Shown here piece by piece: positions 38,001-49,029 of a DNA stretch of 64,000 nucleotides. The stretch comes from Enoplolaimus lenunculus (Eukaryota > Nematoda > Enoplea > Enoplida > Thoracostomopsidae). The translations under genes were made by a program, and so were the position numbers. The notes below the pieces were generated by a model that saw only the letters and a program-made list of their open reading frames with translations, was not told the DNA's origin and did no database searches. How positions within the stretch are numbered: the stretch's first letter is position 1; each line of letters begins with the position of its first letter. Location: NCBI GenBank assembly GCA_030248215.1, contig JASANG010002731.1, positions 1 through 64,000 of the forward strand, in the 5' to 3' direction.

Positions 38001-41000
38001 CCCGTATTGGTTTTTGGGTAATAAAATATACATTTTGTTTATGGTTTGTTTAAGCTGCGGCTGGCCAGGTGCTCACTGTCAATCGCGAACCTTCAAAACC
38101 GTTGCTAATAAGCCGACCGACGTTGTTTACAATAATGAAATATATTAAGGTAAGCTTATTGTAATTTTGGTTAATATTCATAGCACGAAATGCGTTTCAT
38201 GGTATCTTTGCGCAGGCGTGAAAATCTATTTTCCGTTACTTCTCTTTTGTGTGTTCTAATGTAATGTCCCAAATTTTCTAAAGTCGATTATGAGACATTA
38301 TTTTTGTTGTTCACAGGAACCATTGTGCATATCAGTCATGTTGTCATTTTTGGCGCGTCTCTACAACTGCTTAGAATCCACGGCTCATTCCGGTCGATTT
38401 TTATGGTCTGATTATGGCGGTTTGTTTGTAAAATCCGCAATCAAGTAAGTTCAGTGTGGAATAAGTCTCAGTCACGGACGGAATTAAGTGCAAGGGAATG
38501 GGATGTTAGACATGGTTTCAGCTTGCAACATAAGGCACCACCTAGAAATTTTTATAGAACATAACCCACCCTTTTTACAATCCTGGGCATGGATCAAGTG
38601 GAATCGATATTGGATAACAAACCGCAAAGCATTTAGATTTTCAACCGAAACGCCATCAAAATCGTTTTTAATCACACGAGTCTAGCCAAATTCAGTCAAG
38701 ATTATGAAACCACAACATATGTGCTGTAGATGCAATTGCCACAATTGCAATCTAGCAATACTGGTTTTAGTAATGTATCTTAAGCTTTTTAACTGCCAAA
38801 AACGGTGTCTCAAACCTGGTTATTTGCTTAATTAGGCTTTACATTGCTTGCTAATTTTTTATTGCATTTTTTAATAATATACGGTAAAAGTATAGAAAAC
38901 GGCACGAAGTGAATTTAAAATAAGTCAAAATCGAAAGATACAGTGTTGTTCAGATTGCAATGTAAAGATGCATGGAATTTATTGGATTGGATTTAAGTAA
39001 ACTAAAAAATTTTTATCTGGGCCGTATTTTCAAGTGTTTAGCGACAGTCACCAGTTGATGATAGATCTTGTAACTTTACAAATTATTAGTGAATGGCGAG
39101 TTTCGACACTTGGATATTTAGTATGTTTAATTTGTCTTTTTAAAGTATGGAACTTCAGATTCCCAACCGTGGTACTTCGATTGTTCGACGATCTGATACT
39201 AATGTTGGAAATATATGTGCTGCCTGCTCGAGAATACGGCTCCTGAAATTAGTTGTTTCAATCATTTTAATGTTTCAGTGGATCTCATGTAAATGAACAG
39301 TTTCTGTCTGATATGATTGGACAGTTGCTTGAAAATGCAATTGAAGTTAATCCTGCTCATTCTGGATGGCGTCGCACTCAAGCTGATTTGTATTTTGGTT
39401 AGTTGCAACTAGGGTGCGGGGACACTAATAAGTTGGGTTTGGATCGCCGACGGAATGAAGTATATATTGAGGAAATTATCGGAGAAGCTTTGCCCTGAGA
39501 CATTGCTAGGATTTAATTTCGAGGCCGAATAGCTACGTTTGAAAGTTTGTTACGAGCAATCGTAGCAAGCGAGAAAATTTTTGTCGTTTGCAGATTAGTT
39601 ATTGTACAGCCTGCAAAGGCGTCTTTTCCGAATTTGTTCCACAAGTTTCGTGGGATGTATCCCATTATCACCCCGCATACACGCTCCTGGCTTCGCCTTT
39701 AAAAATTTTGATTTTTTTATAAAGTTGAATCATTTTAATCAGATTTTAAAAATCTATCCCATTATCACCCCGTATACACGCTCCTGGCTTCGCCTTTAAA
39801 AATTTTGATTTTTTTATAAAGTTGAATCATTTTAATCAGATTTTAAAAATCTAATTCAGCGTAATATTTTAGCTCAAAGTTTGTACGCAAAAGCGATGAA
39901 ATCGTATTTGTATTCAATGTTTTTATCCAGCGATGGATTTAGCATTTGTTTGCGAACTAGTGCACTGACTGCAGACTGGAACGACACAATGTTTAGCAAT
40001 ATGATTGTGTGTGTGCGTCATTTGAAAGCCCATACTCAGGTTAAAAAACTATCGAGGGCGTAGTCAGTTGGTGGTTTTTGGGGGTCAAACTCCTTTTGGG
40101 ATTTCTGTAAAGGGATTATTTTTAGATACTTTTTAGTTTGTACCAGCTAAATTCTTGTTCGAAATTTGCACGCCTATGAAGACTACGTATTAGTTTTTGT
40201 GCAATGACCGTATTCTGATCTGTGTGTAGCTCCTATCTCCAGTTGTTGATGACAGAGATGGGATTTATGTGCGCTGTATGATGTGGTGATTTTCGGACAG
40301 TTGTTATTGTGGTTGTATTTACTCGTGTTTTCTTAGTTACTTTGTTTAAAAATCTATAGCTACAGAGCTAACGATATGTACTATAGCCATTTGAGAATAC
40401 AGTGCTATCCACGGATCAGTGAGTCAAGTTTTGTATTTATAGATATCACAGTTCTCTTTTTTGTGTTTACAGAGCGAATTCGTAGTGAATACGTTTTATA
40501 GCCGGTTGAGAATGTGAAATTTACAAGAGTTGCTTAACGACGTTTGTCTATGTATGCCTTTATAGTTGAGTTTCTAAATAAATTTATGCGCTGGGCTTTA
40601 AGTATGCTGTATTGTTTGCAAAACAGAAGCTAAGCTTGTTTTTGAAAATGTATATTTTTGTATTTTAAGGAAGCACTTTTTTATCAGTTCTTGTCTGAAC
40701 CAGATTATCCGGCTGCAATTCGAGCACTCGATGAGCGGTTAACGTACGATAGCGGTAGTGATTATTACTCATGTGTTTGGGATATTAATTTTGCGGAACT
40801 TTTGATCTGTAAGTTTTTTTGGATTTGTGTGGAATATAATATAATTTGGTTTTAGGAAAATCAGTCACGAACAGAGTTATGTAAGGGTGGCGCTATTGCA
40901 TCTGATGACGTCCGTCACCGTGCGTTTGTCGTGAAGCGCAGACCGGTACCGGCCGTCACCGTACATCGCCTTGCGGTATCGTACGTGAATTACTCACGTA

Positions 41001-41996
41001 CGATGCCGCGTGGTGGCGGACGGCGATGGACGGCACCGGACGGCGCCGCTCGACAAGTATAGCGCAACCCTCCATAGTGTGCAGTAATCGGAATTGCGTT
41101 TACTGCATATTCGATTCATTATTTATGATTGCATCTGAATTATTGTTTTATACTTGTGACACATCCGGGGTTACACCGTGTCAAATTTCGCTTATAAAAC
41201 CCTTTACAAGCGATTGTAAAATTTAATACTGTGCATTCTTGTTCCGGGAGCATTCACGATTATCGATGCAGCAATCGCGAGCAGTTCAAAGTACGCTTGC
41301 TAGCGAATGCTTTCAAGAAAAGAGCAATTGTGATCAACGTTGCGGTTTAAAACGCCGTCTCTATAGGGCGCTGCTGGGCACTGCGCGTTAGGCAGTAACC
41401 TTACTGAGATTACAGCAGATCTGTTTAATTTATTTGAGAGTTTTCTTCAAAATAGACAGTGCGCCTGAACTTTATTTAATTGCGTAACGCATCGAAACTG
41501 TGCTTCCGGTATTTTTATGATCGTGAATTTGCCATTATCAGACTAGTTTTGTTATATTCCTTGCTTGTTTCCATGTATTTGAACTATTACGTGGTGATCA
41601 TTTCACGTCATTTGAAATATAAAATTTTTAGACACTTTGGATCGCAAAAACGAAGAAACAAAGACGTTCGAAGCGGTTAGTTTCTTAAAATTTTTGGTCT
41701 ACAAACTGAAGTTATCGGGGCTATAATGTGTATTACTTTCTCAAAGTGGACTGGATATTTTGAAGAAGTAACAGCAATAAAATCAAGGGTACCAGTGAAA
41801 TATCAACAGCTATAAGAAGCAAACTGCCAAAGTTTAGACCTGGCAGTATTTGATTGATATGTAGGTTTTATTTTTGTAGCTGAAATCGTTGGAAATGCAA
41901 GAAATGAATTCGCACAATCATGAAGAAGTTGTTCAACTTGCACAAGAATCAAGAAAGCGACGGTTTTTGACGTCTCTGTTCAACCAGTATGGCTGA
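26057..41996 (+). CDS. INTS8: Integrator complex subunit 8 (23 exons)
   Basis: Nuclear Integrator subunit that helps attach PP2A to the complex for 3' cleavage of snRNAs and attenuation of Pol II. Exons: 26057-26159, 26627-26713, 27200-27302, 27715-27879, 28315-28368, 28823-28883, 29225-29416, 29916-30014, 30730-30906, 31564-31652, 33372-33538, 33962-34068, 34640-34747, 35146-35446, 36787-36896, 37373-37496, 38055-38149, 38317-38444, 39279-39397, 39873-40039, 40670-40808, 41632-41675, 41880-41996. All are GT-AG and phases agree; 2856 nt, 951 residues (human 995). WFDF at residues 15-18 matches the human WFEF motif reported to bind PP2A. TPR-like helices follow ([20 protein letters not shown]). 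The C terminus, with [16 protein letters not shown] and [17 protein letters not shown], aligns closely with human. The exon 3 acceptor is a CAGCAG tandem, so one residue may be optional. Confidence 0.95.
30054..30616. mobile_element. G-rich TIR element with 5 bp TSD in INTS8 intron 8
   Basis: Ends CTGGCTTCTCCACAGC and GCTGTGGAGAAGCCAG are perfect inverted repeats. Flanks are AACAT on both sides (30049-30053, 30617-30621). The arms next to the ends are made of CTGGGG / GCCGGGGG blocks, so runs of G are frequent on the plus strand. It begins 39 bp after the exon 8 donor. A 5 bp duplication would fit Transib- or Chapaev-type elements, but the ends do not identify a family. Confidence 0.8.
35478..36256. 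mobile_element. hAT-like MITE in INTS8 intron 14, interrupted by another element
   Basis: Starts CAGGGTGCATAACGGG and ends CGTCTGCACCCTA with CGGAATCGGAAC-type inner repeats on both sides. Flanks GGTTTGAG / CGTTTAGG agree at 5 of 8 bases, so this is an old copy. It is split by 35705-36066. Confidence 0.65.
35705..36066. mobile_element. Harbinger-like MITE nested in the previous element, TSD TAA
   Basis: Ends AGCCCTATTCACACGTGCAA and TTGCACGTGTGAATGGGACT are near-perfect inverted repeats, flanked by TAA at 35702-35704 and 36067-36069. A TAA duplication suits the PIF/Harbinger superfamily. Worn relatives with GCACGTGCAAGTT-like stretches lie near 27470-27535 and 37595-37670. Confidence 0.68.
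36916..37230. repeat. TTTG/TTGG tetranucleotide microsatellite in INTS8 intron 15
   Basis: About 190 bp of mostly GTTT units switch near 37108 to about 85 bp of uninterrupted GGTT units. Open frames through it on both strands are repeat artefacts, as the period of 4 lets three frames stay open. Confidence 0.9.
39659..39852. repeat. 97 bp tandem duplication in INTS8 intron 19
   Basis: Two nearly identical copies, 39659-39755 and 39756-39852, starting ATCCCATTATCACCCCG. They differ at one base near the start (GCATAC/GTATAC). The second copy ends 20 bp before the exon 20 acceptor. Confidence 0.85.
40884..41071. mobile_element. GC-rich palindromic MITE in INTS8 intron 21
   Basis: Ends AGGGTGGCGCTATTGC and AGTATAGCGCAACCCT, with a core of CGTCACCG / CGGCGATGG inverted segments around ACGTGAATTACTCACGT. 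Related to the two KLHL intron copies. A Tc1-like terminal fragment, CAGTCACGAACAGAG, lies just to its left at 40862. Confidence 0.75.
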
Positions 41997-42623
41997 GACA
42001 GGTTAGTAAGATTGGATTTTCGCTACTTTTTCTAGTTTGGACGGTAGTTTTTGCCCCATGTAACTTTTAGGGCCGTCTCTTTCTGGTGGCACTGCAGAAA
42101 AGAGTAGGCTTAGATTTAGGCTATATTTTTGCTAAGGCCTTTGGCACCGTTACCACTACTTTTGTGAATTTGTGCGGTTGTTTCGGTGTTTTATGAAACG
42201 TTGGTATAACAGATCAGGGCTATGGATAAAATTTGCAGCTAAAACAAAGTAATGATAACTGGGGCATCGAAATGTTTACATTTTGGTAATCATGGCATAA
42301 TTAGGAATAGTTGTTATTGTTGAATCACGCTTTTTAATGTGTATTCTACTAATAGCATACGGCATTTCGAACAGTGCTTCTGGAAAGGAACCAAGCAAGG
42401 TTGGCATCTCAAAAGGTGTCGTTGTGGTTCGAACACGGTGTCGGAGACAGATGCCTTTTGGATTTTTGTCTTGGAAATCAGTGATTTGATCAGCTCCAAC
42501 AATGACTCCAGAAGTGTATTCAAAGATGATTGGCTTGGCATCCTGAATATTATTCAATCTAGAAACATTGTATTTAGGTTGTATTAGTTTCAGGAGTTAA
42601 AATTAGGAAACTGTCTATTGATT
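41997..42623. other. 3' flank of INTS8, no gene seen
   Basis: No exon, poly(A) signal or transposon end is clear here. Confidence 0.4.
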
Positions 42624-42625
42624 TA

Positions 42626-43019
42626 CAGTCACGGACAGAATTAAGTGCAACCGCGGTCGCGACCCAAACGCGGTTCGAATCGCAATCGCTTTCAGACGCA
42701 ATCGCGATCGCTCGCAAACGCAATTTACATGGACGCAAAAACCGCGACTGCGACCGTGGTTCAAACCGCGACTGCGACCGCGGTTCAAACCGCGACTGCG
42801 AACGCAATTAAAATCGCGTCTACGATCGCGTCTCAAACCGCGACTGCAACCGGGGTTCAAACAGCGACTGCGGACGCAATTAAAATCGCGTCTATGATCG
42901 CGTCTCAAACCGCGTTTGAAACGCGATCGCTAAAACACTCAGACGCGATTACAAAACCGCAACCGCAACCGCAGTGGACGCAATCGCGGTTTCTGCGCAC
43001 TTAATTCTGTCCGTGACTG
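42626..43019. mobile_element. Tc1/mariner-type MITE with GC-rich minisatellite core
   Basis: Perfect terminal inverted repeats CAGTCACGGACAGAATTAAG and its complement, flanked by TA on both sides (42624-42625, 43020-43021), as in Tc1/mariner. The core is about 340 bp of degenerate CGCGACTGCGACCG and ACGCAATTAAAATCGCG units. Single ends of relatives are at 38470 and 40862. Confidence 0.85.
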
Positions 43020-43023
43020 TAAT

Positions 43024-43166
43024 GACCAATGTATAGAAAAGGACCGGAACAGTAGTATAAGCATATTTGTAAGCCTAAGCCTAAGCAAAAAATTAGTCTA
43101 AAGCTGCAACTTATTCTATTACAGTCCCGCCGGAAAATGTTCGGCCCTGTTCTATACATGGGCCGA
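43024..43166. mobile_element. Group I MITE adjacent to the Tc1-like element
   Basis: CCAATGTATAG...GGACCGGAACAGTAG at the left, GTTCGGCCCTGTTC...ATGGGCC at the right, CCTAAGCCTAAG inside. It starts 3 bp after the TA of the preceding element. Confidence 0.68.
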
Positions 43167-43373
43167 TATAATTATTATTGAAACGTTAAAGGAATTTATT
43201 ATGCGGAAAACATGTGAAAAATACCATGTGGGTGAGTTTTTGCTTACCTCAATATTTTTTGTACAACATGTTTGAATTTCGTTAAACAAAGCAATATTTG
43301 TGTTCATGTTTTACATATTTCGTTTGTAAGCGTAAAAACAATATTGGGTTATACCCAAGGTGTCAGGGTGTAA

Positions 43374-43933
43374 CCGGATATCCGTTTCCAGTAAAAATCG
43401 GTATCTGTTTCCGTTATAGAAATAACGGGAATTCTGTTATTTTTACGTTCAAAATTAGCTATAAATCACGTATATAGCTGGTAGTTTTTGATTACAGATA
43501 TGCTGCAAAAAAAATAAAAATTACGAAATGCAACCAAAACCTTAAAAATTGCGGCCAATGTTACTTTAAGGGGCGTAATAGTAGATTAAGTATATTCCTA
43601 AGCCTAAAACCTAAGCCTAAGCGCTGCAAAAATGTGTTCCTAAGCCTAAGCCTAAGCAAAGAAATGTAATCTAGAATCTTAACGCACTCTTTTATCGACT
43701 TATAGAGCCGCCAGAAACCTGGACGACCCTTAAAGTAACATGGGCCAAAATTTCGATGCATCCGCGATTTTTTCTTTAAAATCTTAAAAAGCCCGGTGAA
43801 TATTTGCATGCATCTATTGTGTTGGCAGAAAAACAAAACATTTCTGAAACTTTTGTACTTCAATATACGTTTTCCGTACCGTTATTTTGATCACTATCTA
43901 TTTCCATTATTTTTATTATCCGTTTACACCCTG
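43374..43933. mobile_element. hAT-like MITE, interrupted
   Basis: Begins CAGGGTGTAACCGGATATCC and ends CCGTTTACACCCTG. Flanks CAAGGTGT and CCGGGTGT agree at 6 of 8 bases. Interrupted by the group II element at 43553-43746. Confidence 0.72.
43553..43746. mobile_element. Group II MITE (GGCCAATGTTACTTTAAG) nested in hAT-like MITE
   Basis: Ends GGCCAATGTTACTTTAAG and CTTAAAGTAACATGGGCC. Flanks AAAATTGC and AAAATTTC are an 8 bp duplication with one mismatch. Interior has CCTAAGCCTAAG hexamers and TGCAAAAATGTGTTCC. Confidence 0.85.
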
Positions 43934-44282
43934 CCGGGTGTGAAACATAAAAATAAAAGAAGCAGAAAGTAACGGAAGCGGAAAAAGAATGTTTGCGTTG
44001 GCATTATTAGCAAAACAACTCGTTACTTGATTTTAAACACAGCGAACGTAATAATTCAGTTATGGTCAGTTTGCTAATTTGAAAAGTATATTGTGTCATC
44101 AGTTTGCGCAGTTATGCTACCCAGAGTTTGCTGTACTTCGCCCCTAACGCAAAATTAGTCTGAAATGTAATCCTACTCTATTGCAGACGTGCAAAAAACA
44201 ATCCGACGGGCCATAATTGAAATAAAAAATCGAAAGGTTTATAATTGATGAACGACAGGGTGTTTAAACCTAGACGCGCGGC

Positions 44283-44455
44283 GGCCAATGTTACTTTAAG
44301 GTCGTAACAGTAGATTAAGCGTATTCCTAACCTAAGCCTAAGCGATGCAAAAGCTTATTCCTAAAGCATAAGTCTAAGCGAAAAATTAAGTCTGTAAGCT
44401 TACTCTTTTACAGACCCACCAGAAACTGGGACGGCCTTAAATGTGGCATGAGCCG
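44283..44455. mobile_element. Group II MITE
   Basis: Starts GGCCAATGTTACTTTAAGG, ends in a mutated GGCCTTAAATGTGGCATGAG. Interior CCTAAGCCTAAGCG. No clear target duplication. Confidence 0.65.
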
Positions 44456-44485
44456 GTCCTGCTATGGCAAAAAATCGACCTCTGG

Positions 44486-44989
44486 CTCCGATATATGTTT
44501 TGTCGGGGGGCGTCGCAATTCCGGTTGTAAATTATGTTGTTTCTATAAATATAGTACCATTCGAACAGCTTGCTTGTACCTGGAAGATCACATTTGAAGT
44601 GCATTTGCCGACTTTGTTCAAACATAAAGTGTAAAGATACTTTGACTAACTAATTTTCGAAAATATCTGTTGCAATGAGTGTTGTCAAAAAGTTTGTGTT
44701 TGGCCTCCGGCTCCGGTAGAATTTTTGCCAGAGGTTCCGGCAATTTCTGTACTAAAATTTTGCATAAGTTTGCAAAATTTATGTGTTTAGCACGTTTCGT
44801 TTTACTTTTGTCAATTTTCACGAAAGAATTTCTTGAAATTTCGCAGAAAATTAGCGTAAAATCAAATTAATAACATATTACAGATGTTGGCTTAACCATC
44901 ATTTTTACTACCTAATTTCGCCTCACCTCCGGCTCCGGCAAGTTTCGTTGACATTCAGTTCCGGTAGTTTTCAGCTCCGGTTGCACTTT
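44486..44989. mobile_element. Worn hAT-like MITE of the CCGGTTGCAC family
   Basis: Interior GCCTCCGGCTCCGGTAGA, GGCAATTTCTGTACTAAAAT and TCGCCTCACCTCCGGCTCCG match 23146-23485, and the right end is CTCCGGTTGCACTTTG. The left end is not clear. Confidence 0.5.
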
Positions 44990-45280
44990 GTTGCGTTCCT
45001 ATTATGGGTGAACTGTTTGCATAACAAAATGGCCTACATTTTCCAAAAGATACATTTTCGAATACGTTTACCTTCACCGTTTCTGTACGTTTTTCTCGCT
45101 TCGGATATAACAACGCATATATCGGTTACCCAATATTTTTATTTTGAACTCTGATAAAACCTCCTTAATATCGAATTCGCAGAAACCTTTATGAATTGAA
45201 TATTACAAGATTTTTTCAATTTCCAAATTGTTGAAAATGCACGACTTGCGTTTACTAATTTAATAATCGACACTTTCTAC

Positions 45281-46315
45281 CATGGTGCAACCGGAAGTGA
45301 AAAATACCGGAGCCGGAGCCTCATGCGGGGTTCACGTTACAACCGGGGCAGGCGGACACAATTTGTCCCATGTTGATTCGACGTCAACCTTAAAATTTGG
45401 GCACTTATATCGGGTCAACAGACAAAACTCGAATGTCATATGACATTAGCTTACAAACCATCGCTCTCAAACGATAAATGTGTACAAGGGTTGGTATGTC
45501 ATGTGACACTGTCGGACATTTATGCGAATATCATATGATATTCCAAAATTTCAACGAATATCATATGATATTCAGCGGTACAGTGTAGCCTTAGGGTACT
45601 AATAAATGAATGAAAAGTTGAACGGCAGAGGCACAAACGTGCTTTAAATACCAAATACATGCCTGCAAATCGTTTCCGACACAAAATCGCTTAAAACCAC
45701 AGCTTCATAATTCAAAAATTCAAATTTCAAATTCTAGTATCATATGATACTCAACAGGACAATTTGGGTATGTTACCTCAAGTATGCAGACATTTGAAAA
45801 TACATCATATGATATTCGCAGACAATACCTCGAATATCATATGATATTGAAGTACAAAAGGTGATTCACACATGATAATAGCAGACAAATACGAATTTTT
45901 GAATACGATATGGGGTCTACAAGCAGACAAAATGTGACCCAATAGTCTAATAGGGACAAAACGTGTCCCAAGCTGCCCCGGTTATAACGTGAACCCCGCA
46001 TCAAGTCAACGAATCTTGCCGGCGCCGGAGGTGAGGCGAAATTATGTAGTAACAATGACGATTTAGTTAATTTTAGCCAATATCTGCAATATGTTGTTAA
46101 GTTGTTTGGTTTTACGCTAATTTTCTGCGAAATTTCGGAAATTCTTTCCTGAAAATTGTGACAAAAGCAGAACGAAACGCGCTAAACAGATAAATTTTGC
46201 AAAATTATGCAAAATTTTACTACCGAAATTGCCGGAACCTCCAGCTAAAATTCTGCTGGAGCGGGTGCCGGAGGCCGATTTTGTCCGCCGGAGGCACACC
46301 TCCGGTTGTGCTCTG
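45281..46315. mobile_element. hAT-like MITE with perfect 8 bp TSD, interrupted
   Basis: Begins CATGGTGCAACCGGAAG and ends CCTCCGGTTGTGCTCTG. The flanks CTTTCTAC at 45273-45280 and 46316-46323 are identical, the best proof that this family makes 8 bp duplications. Its interior after the insertion (GAGGTGAGGCGAAATTATGT) matches the copy at 23146-23485 in reverse. Confidence 0.85.
45324..46000. mobile_element. 677 bp TIR element with repeated ATATCATATGATAT palindromes, TSD TCA
   Basis: Ends TGCGGGGTTCACGTTACAAC and GTTATAACGTGAACCCCGCA are near-perfect inverted repeats of about 28 bp continuing into CGGGGCAG. Flanks are TCA on both sides (45321-45323, 46001-46003). The motif TATCATATGATA or a close variant occurs near 45530, 45554, 45740, 45804 and 45834, with weaker ones near 45436 and 45502. 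No coding capacity. A 3 bp duplication could suit Harbinger-like elements, but TCA is not the usual TWA. Confidence 0.8.
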
Positions 46316-46579
46316 CTTTCTACTGCAACAACGCGAACGCAAACAACAGCGATGGATACAATAAAGGAAGACTTTTACTGTTACAAAAATAAATATCAAA
46401 CGAATGTTAGCAAAAAAAAGAAAAAACAAAATAAATAGTATGAGACGGACTGCGGCTCAAAAAGATATGCAAGTATTAAAACGATCTGTTCGCATATTTT
46501 CTAGACAATCATTAATTAATTAAAATGATGCTAAGCCATATCAGCAGTACATAATGCCATATGAGAGTATAAAAATTTT

Positions 46580-46762
46580 GACCGTACCATTTTTCCGCGG
46601 GACTACAATAGAGTAAGCTTAGGCTTTGGACTAATTTTTGGCTTAGGCTTAGGTGTAGTCTTAAGCCTAAGCTCGCTATAGACTTATCGTTATGCTGAGG
46701 CGTACGCTTAAGCTTAGGAATATGGTTATACTACTACTATGCCTGTGAAAGTAACATTGGCC
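46580..46762. mobile_element. MITE with TTAGGC hexamers (group I/II type)
   Basis: Left part GACCGTACCATTTTTCCGCG resembles group I; the right end AAAGTAACATTGGCC is group II. Flanks AAAATTTT and AAAATTTC agree at 7 of 8 bases. Possibly a recombinant of the two groups. Confidence 0.6.
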
Positions 46763-46991
46763 AAAATTTCTACAAAATACAATTAAGCATTCACACTGTA
46801 TATGAAGTGAATCTAGATAGCTTAATGAAAACGGTGGAACGCCAATGATACGTAATTTGAGCATTGTTCCAACTACGTAAAACAATGCGTTAGGCTTAAA
46901 GTTAAGCAAAAGTTTGTTTCAAAATAAATATATATATTAACTTGACCTCTCAGAAAAAATTAACAAAACTCAAAAAAAGTTCACGAAATGG

Positions 46992-47150
46992 GCCCATGTA
47001 AAAGATCGGGTGTGGAACGTTTTTCTGCAGAACTACAATAGAGTAAGCTTAAGCTTCAGTAAGCCTAATTTTTTGCTTAGCCACAGGCTTAGGCTAAGGT
47101 GTGAACTCATTCTTACGCTTAGGCTTAGGTTTAGGTGTGAGGAAAATTTG
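46992..47150. mobile_element. Group I MITE, right end lost
   Basis: Starts GGCCCATGTAAAAGATCGGG, then GGAACGTTTTTCTGCAG and GAGTAAGCTTAAGC and TTAGGC hexamers. The expected ATATGCTTATACTACTG end is missing. Confidence 0.6.
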
Positions 47151-47262
47151 GTAAACAAAATTTCAGGCATGAGACTGTGGCAACTACTCTGCTCCCTTCA
47201 AATACGTGCGGTATATTGTTTAGTAGTTGAAACAAATAAGCATAGTGTGGTGACCCGACATG
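47151..47262. repeat. Dispersed repeat shared with 58198-58312
   Basis: Both stretches contain AACAAAATTTCAGGCATG, CAACTACTCTGCTCCCTTCA and AACAAATAAGCAT in the same order, ending in GTGACCCGA. Family not recognised. Confidence 0.6.
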
Positions 47263-47997
47263 GGCCGTTATATCAATGTCAATATCAATGTTACTAAAGC
47301 TGGAACGCCTACAATACGTACTATAGACATGATTCCAACTAATGATGGCAGTTAACGACTTAACCGTTTAAAATGCTCTTTGCCAGATTTCCGTTCCTAT
47401 TTTGAAACAAATACCATTCCCTTTAGATGGCATTATGTACTTTTGGCTTGCTGCAAATCGTTTGCAAATATATATATATATATTATGTATATATATGTGT
47501 ATATAAACAAAACACTAGAGCACCATTAAACTATGATATATAAACTATTGTTGTTTTAGTGGCATTTTATAAAATACTGACACTTAACAATTTTTACAGG
47601 TACAAAATTGGTTTAAAATTAACAATACTACTAAACTGTGGAGCTAAATTATTTAATTTGAAATTTTTTAAACTCAACTTTAAGGTATAAACTCATATTG
47701 ACCCCGTTAATAGTTAGTTACCACCTGTGCTTGACAGTGTTTCAAACGCTAGTGATTTGAAATTACAAAATTTTCCGACTGATTTGTAAAATTTCATTGA
47801 CGGAAACTTAAAAAATAACTTAAAATACGAATTTATCGTTCCTGATATTAACACACGAAACATTGGTAAACTTATTTAATAGATGCATACACGAATTAAG
47901 CTAATTAGGTTGTAATTTTTAAAAATACTTTACTGACCACAGGTTTTCAATTATGTTCCAAAAATTTTATGCAAAAGTTTTAACACATCGGTATTTT
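47263..47997. other. Gene-free stretch with AT dinucleotide tract
   Basis: A TA/TATG tract lies at about 47468-47510. Nothing else recognised. Confidence 0.4.
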
Positions 47998-48188
47998 GGC
48001 CCATGTTACTATAATTGGCGTCCAAGTTTCTGGTGGGTCTATAAAAGAGTAGGTTTAGATTCTAGATTACATTTTGTTGCTTAGGCTTAGGCTTAGGCTT
48101 AGGAACTCATTTTTGCAACGCTTAGGCTTAGGCTTACGCTTACGAATACGCTTAATCTACTGTTACGCCACTTAAAGTAACGTTGGCC
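47998..48188. mobile_element. Group II MITE with perfect 8 bp TSD
   Basis: Begins GGCCCATGTTACTATAATTG, ends CACTTAAAGTAACGTTGGCC. Flanks GGTATTTT on both sides (47990-47997 and 48189-48196). Interior holds TTAGGCTTAGGCTTAGG. Confidence 0.87.
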
Positions 48189-48743
48189 GGTATTTTTATC
48201 TGAAATGCAAGTTCTTTAGGCTGTTTGTTAGCCCGATGACCTGGATAGAAATTTGCCAAAAAGAACCAGGTTTTTAAAGTTAAAACTAAATTTTGCCCAA
48301 AATACTAGCCGATTTTTTACGCTGAAACTTCTCCATACAAACAAAACTACACAAAATCAAATAAAGCATTCTACAAGACGATATACTAAACAGTACACGT
48401 ATGAAAACACTCTACTATTCCAGCCTTGTCTACGGTATCGGTTTCAGAATTTTTCCAAATCAATAATTGCAAAAAAATTAATACTTGCAAGCTGTTTCAG
48501 TTGCAAGTATTGTAATTTTTTTGCGACAAAAATATAACTATTTGCAATTATTTGTTTTATAATATATCATTCAAATACAGCGTTTGGTATTAAGTAAAGT
48601 ACGCTACTTTTATAAGTTGACTAAATTTCAGCCGTAAAAATTCGACACAATAGGATTTGCGTTGTGTTTGCAGCTGCCCGAAATTGCATCTTACGAATCC
48701 GGCCTTAACGAATTGTAGTACAATTTTTACAGCTGAAATCCGT

Positions 48744-48931
48744 GGCCAATGTTGCTTTTACAGCCGAAACAGTAGTTTACGCGTATTTCTAAGCGTAAGC
48801 CTAAGCATAAGCGTTGCAAAAGCGTATTCCTAAGCCGAAGCCTAAGCCTAAGCAAAAAAATGTCTAGAATATAAGCCTACTGTTTTACAGACCCACCACA
48901 AACCAGGACGGCCCTAAAAGTAACACGGGTC
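48744..48931. mobile_element. Group II MITE
   Basis: Begins GGCCAATGTTGCTTTTACAG, ends GGCCCTAAAAGTAACACGGG. Flanks AAATCCGT and AAATCGGT agree at 7 of 8 bases. Interior CCTAAGCCTAAGC. Confidence 0.8.
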
Positions 48932-49029
48932 AAATCGGTTATATTTACCGCTGTGTAGAGGTGCCGTATTTCACGGTAAAAACTAGTGTTTTTGGTTTTA
49001 CTTCCGTCTGAGTCCTAGCTGACTCACTC

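Noticed and set aside
42690-42930. GCGATCGC octamers suggesting cyanobacterial HIP1 sites or foreign DNA
   Set aside because: They lie inside the GC-rich core of a Tc1-like MITE with TA flanks, surrounded by animal genes.
42645-43004. 119-codon Ala/Thr-rich frame
   Set aside because: Repeat translation of the minisatellite inside the MITE at 42626-43019.
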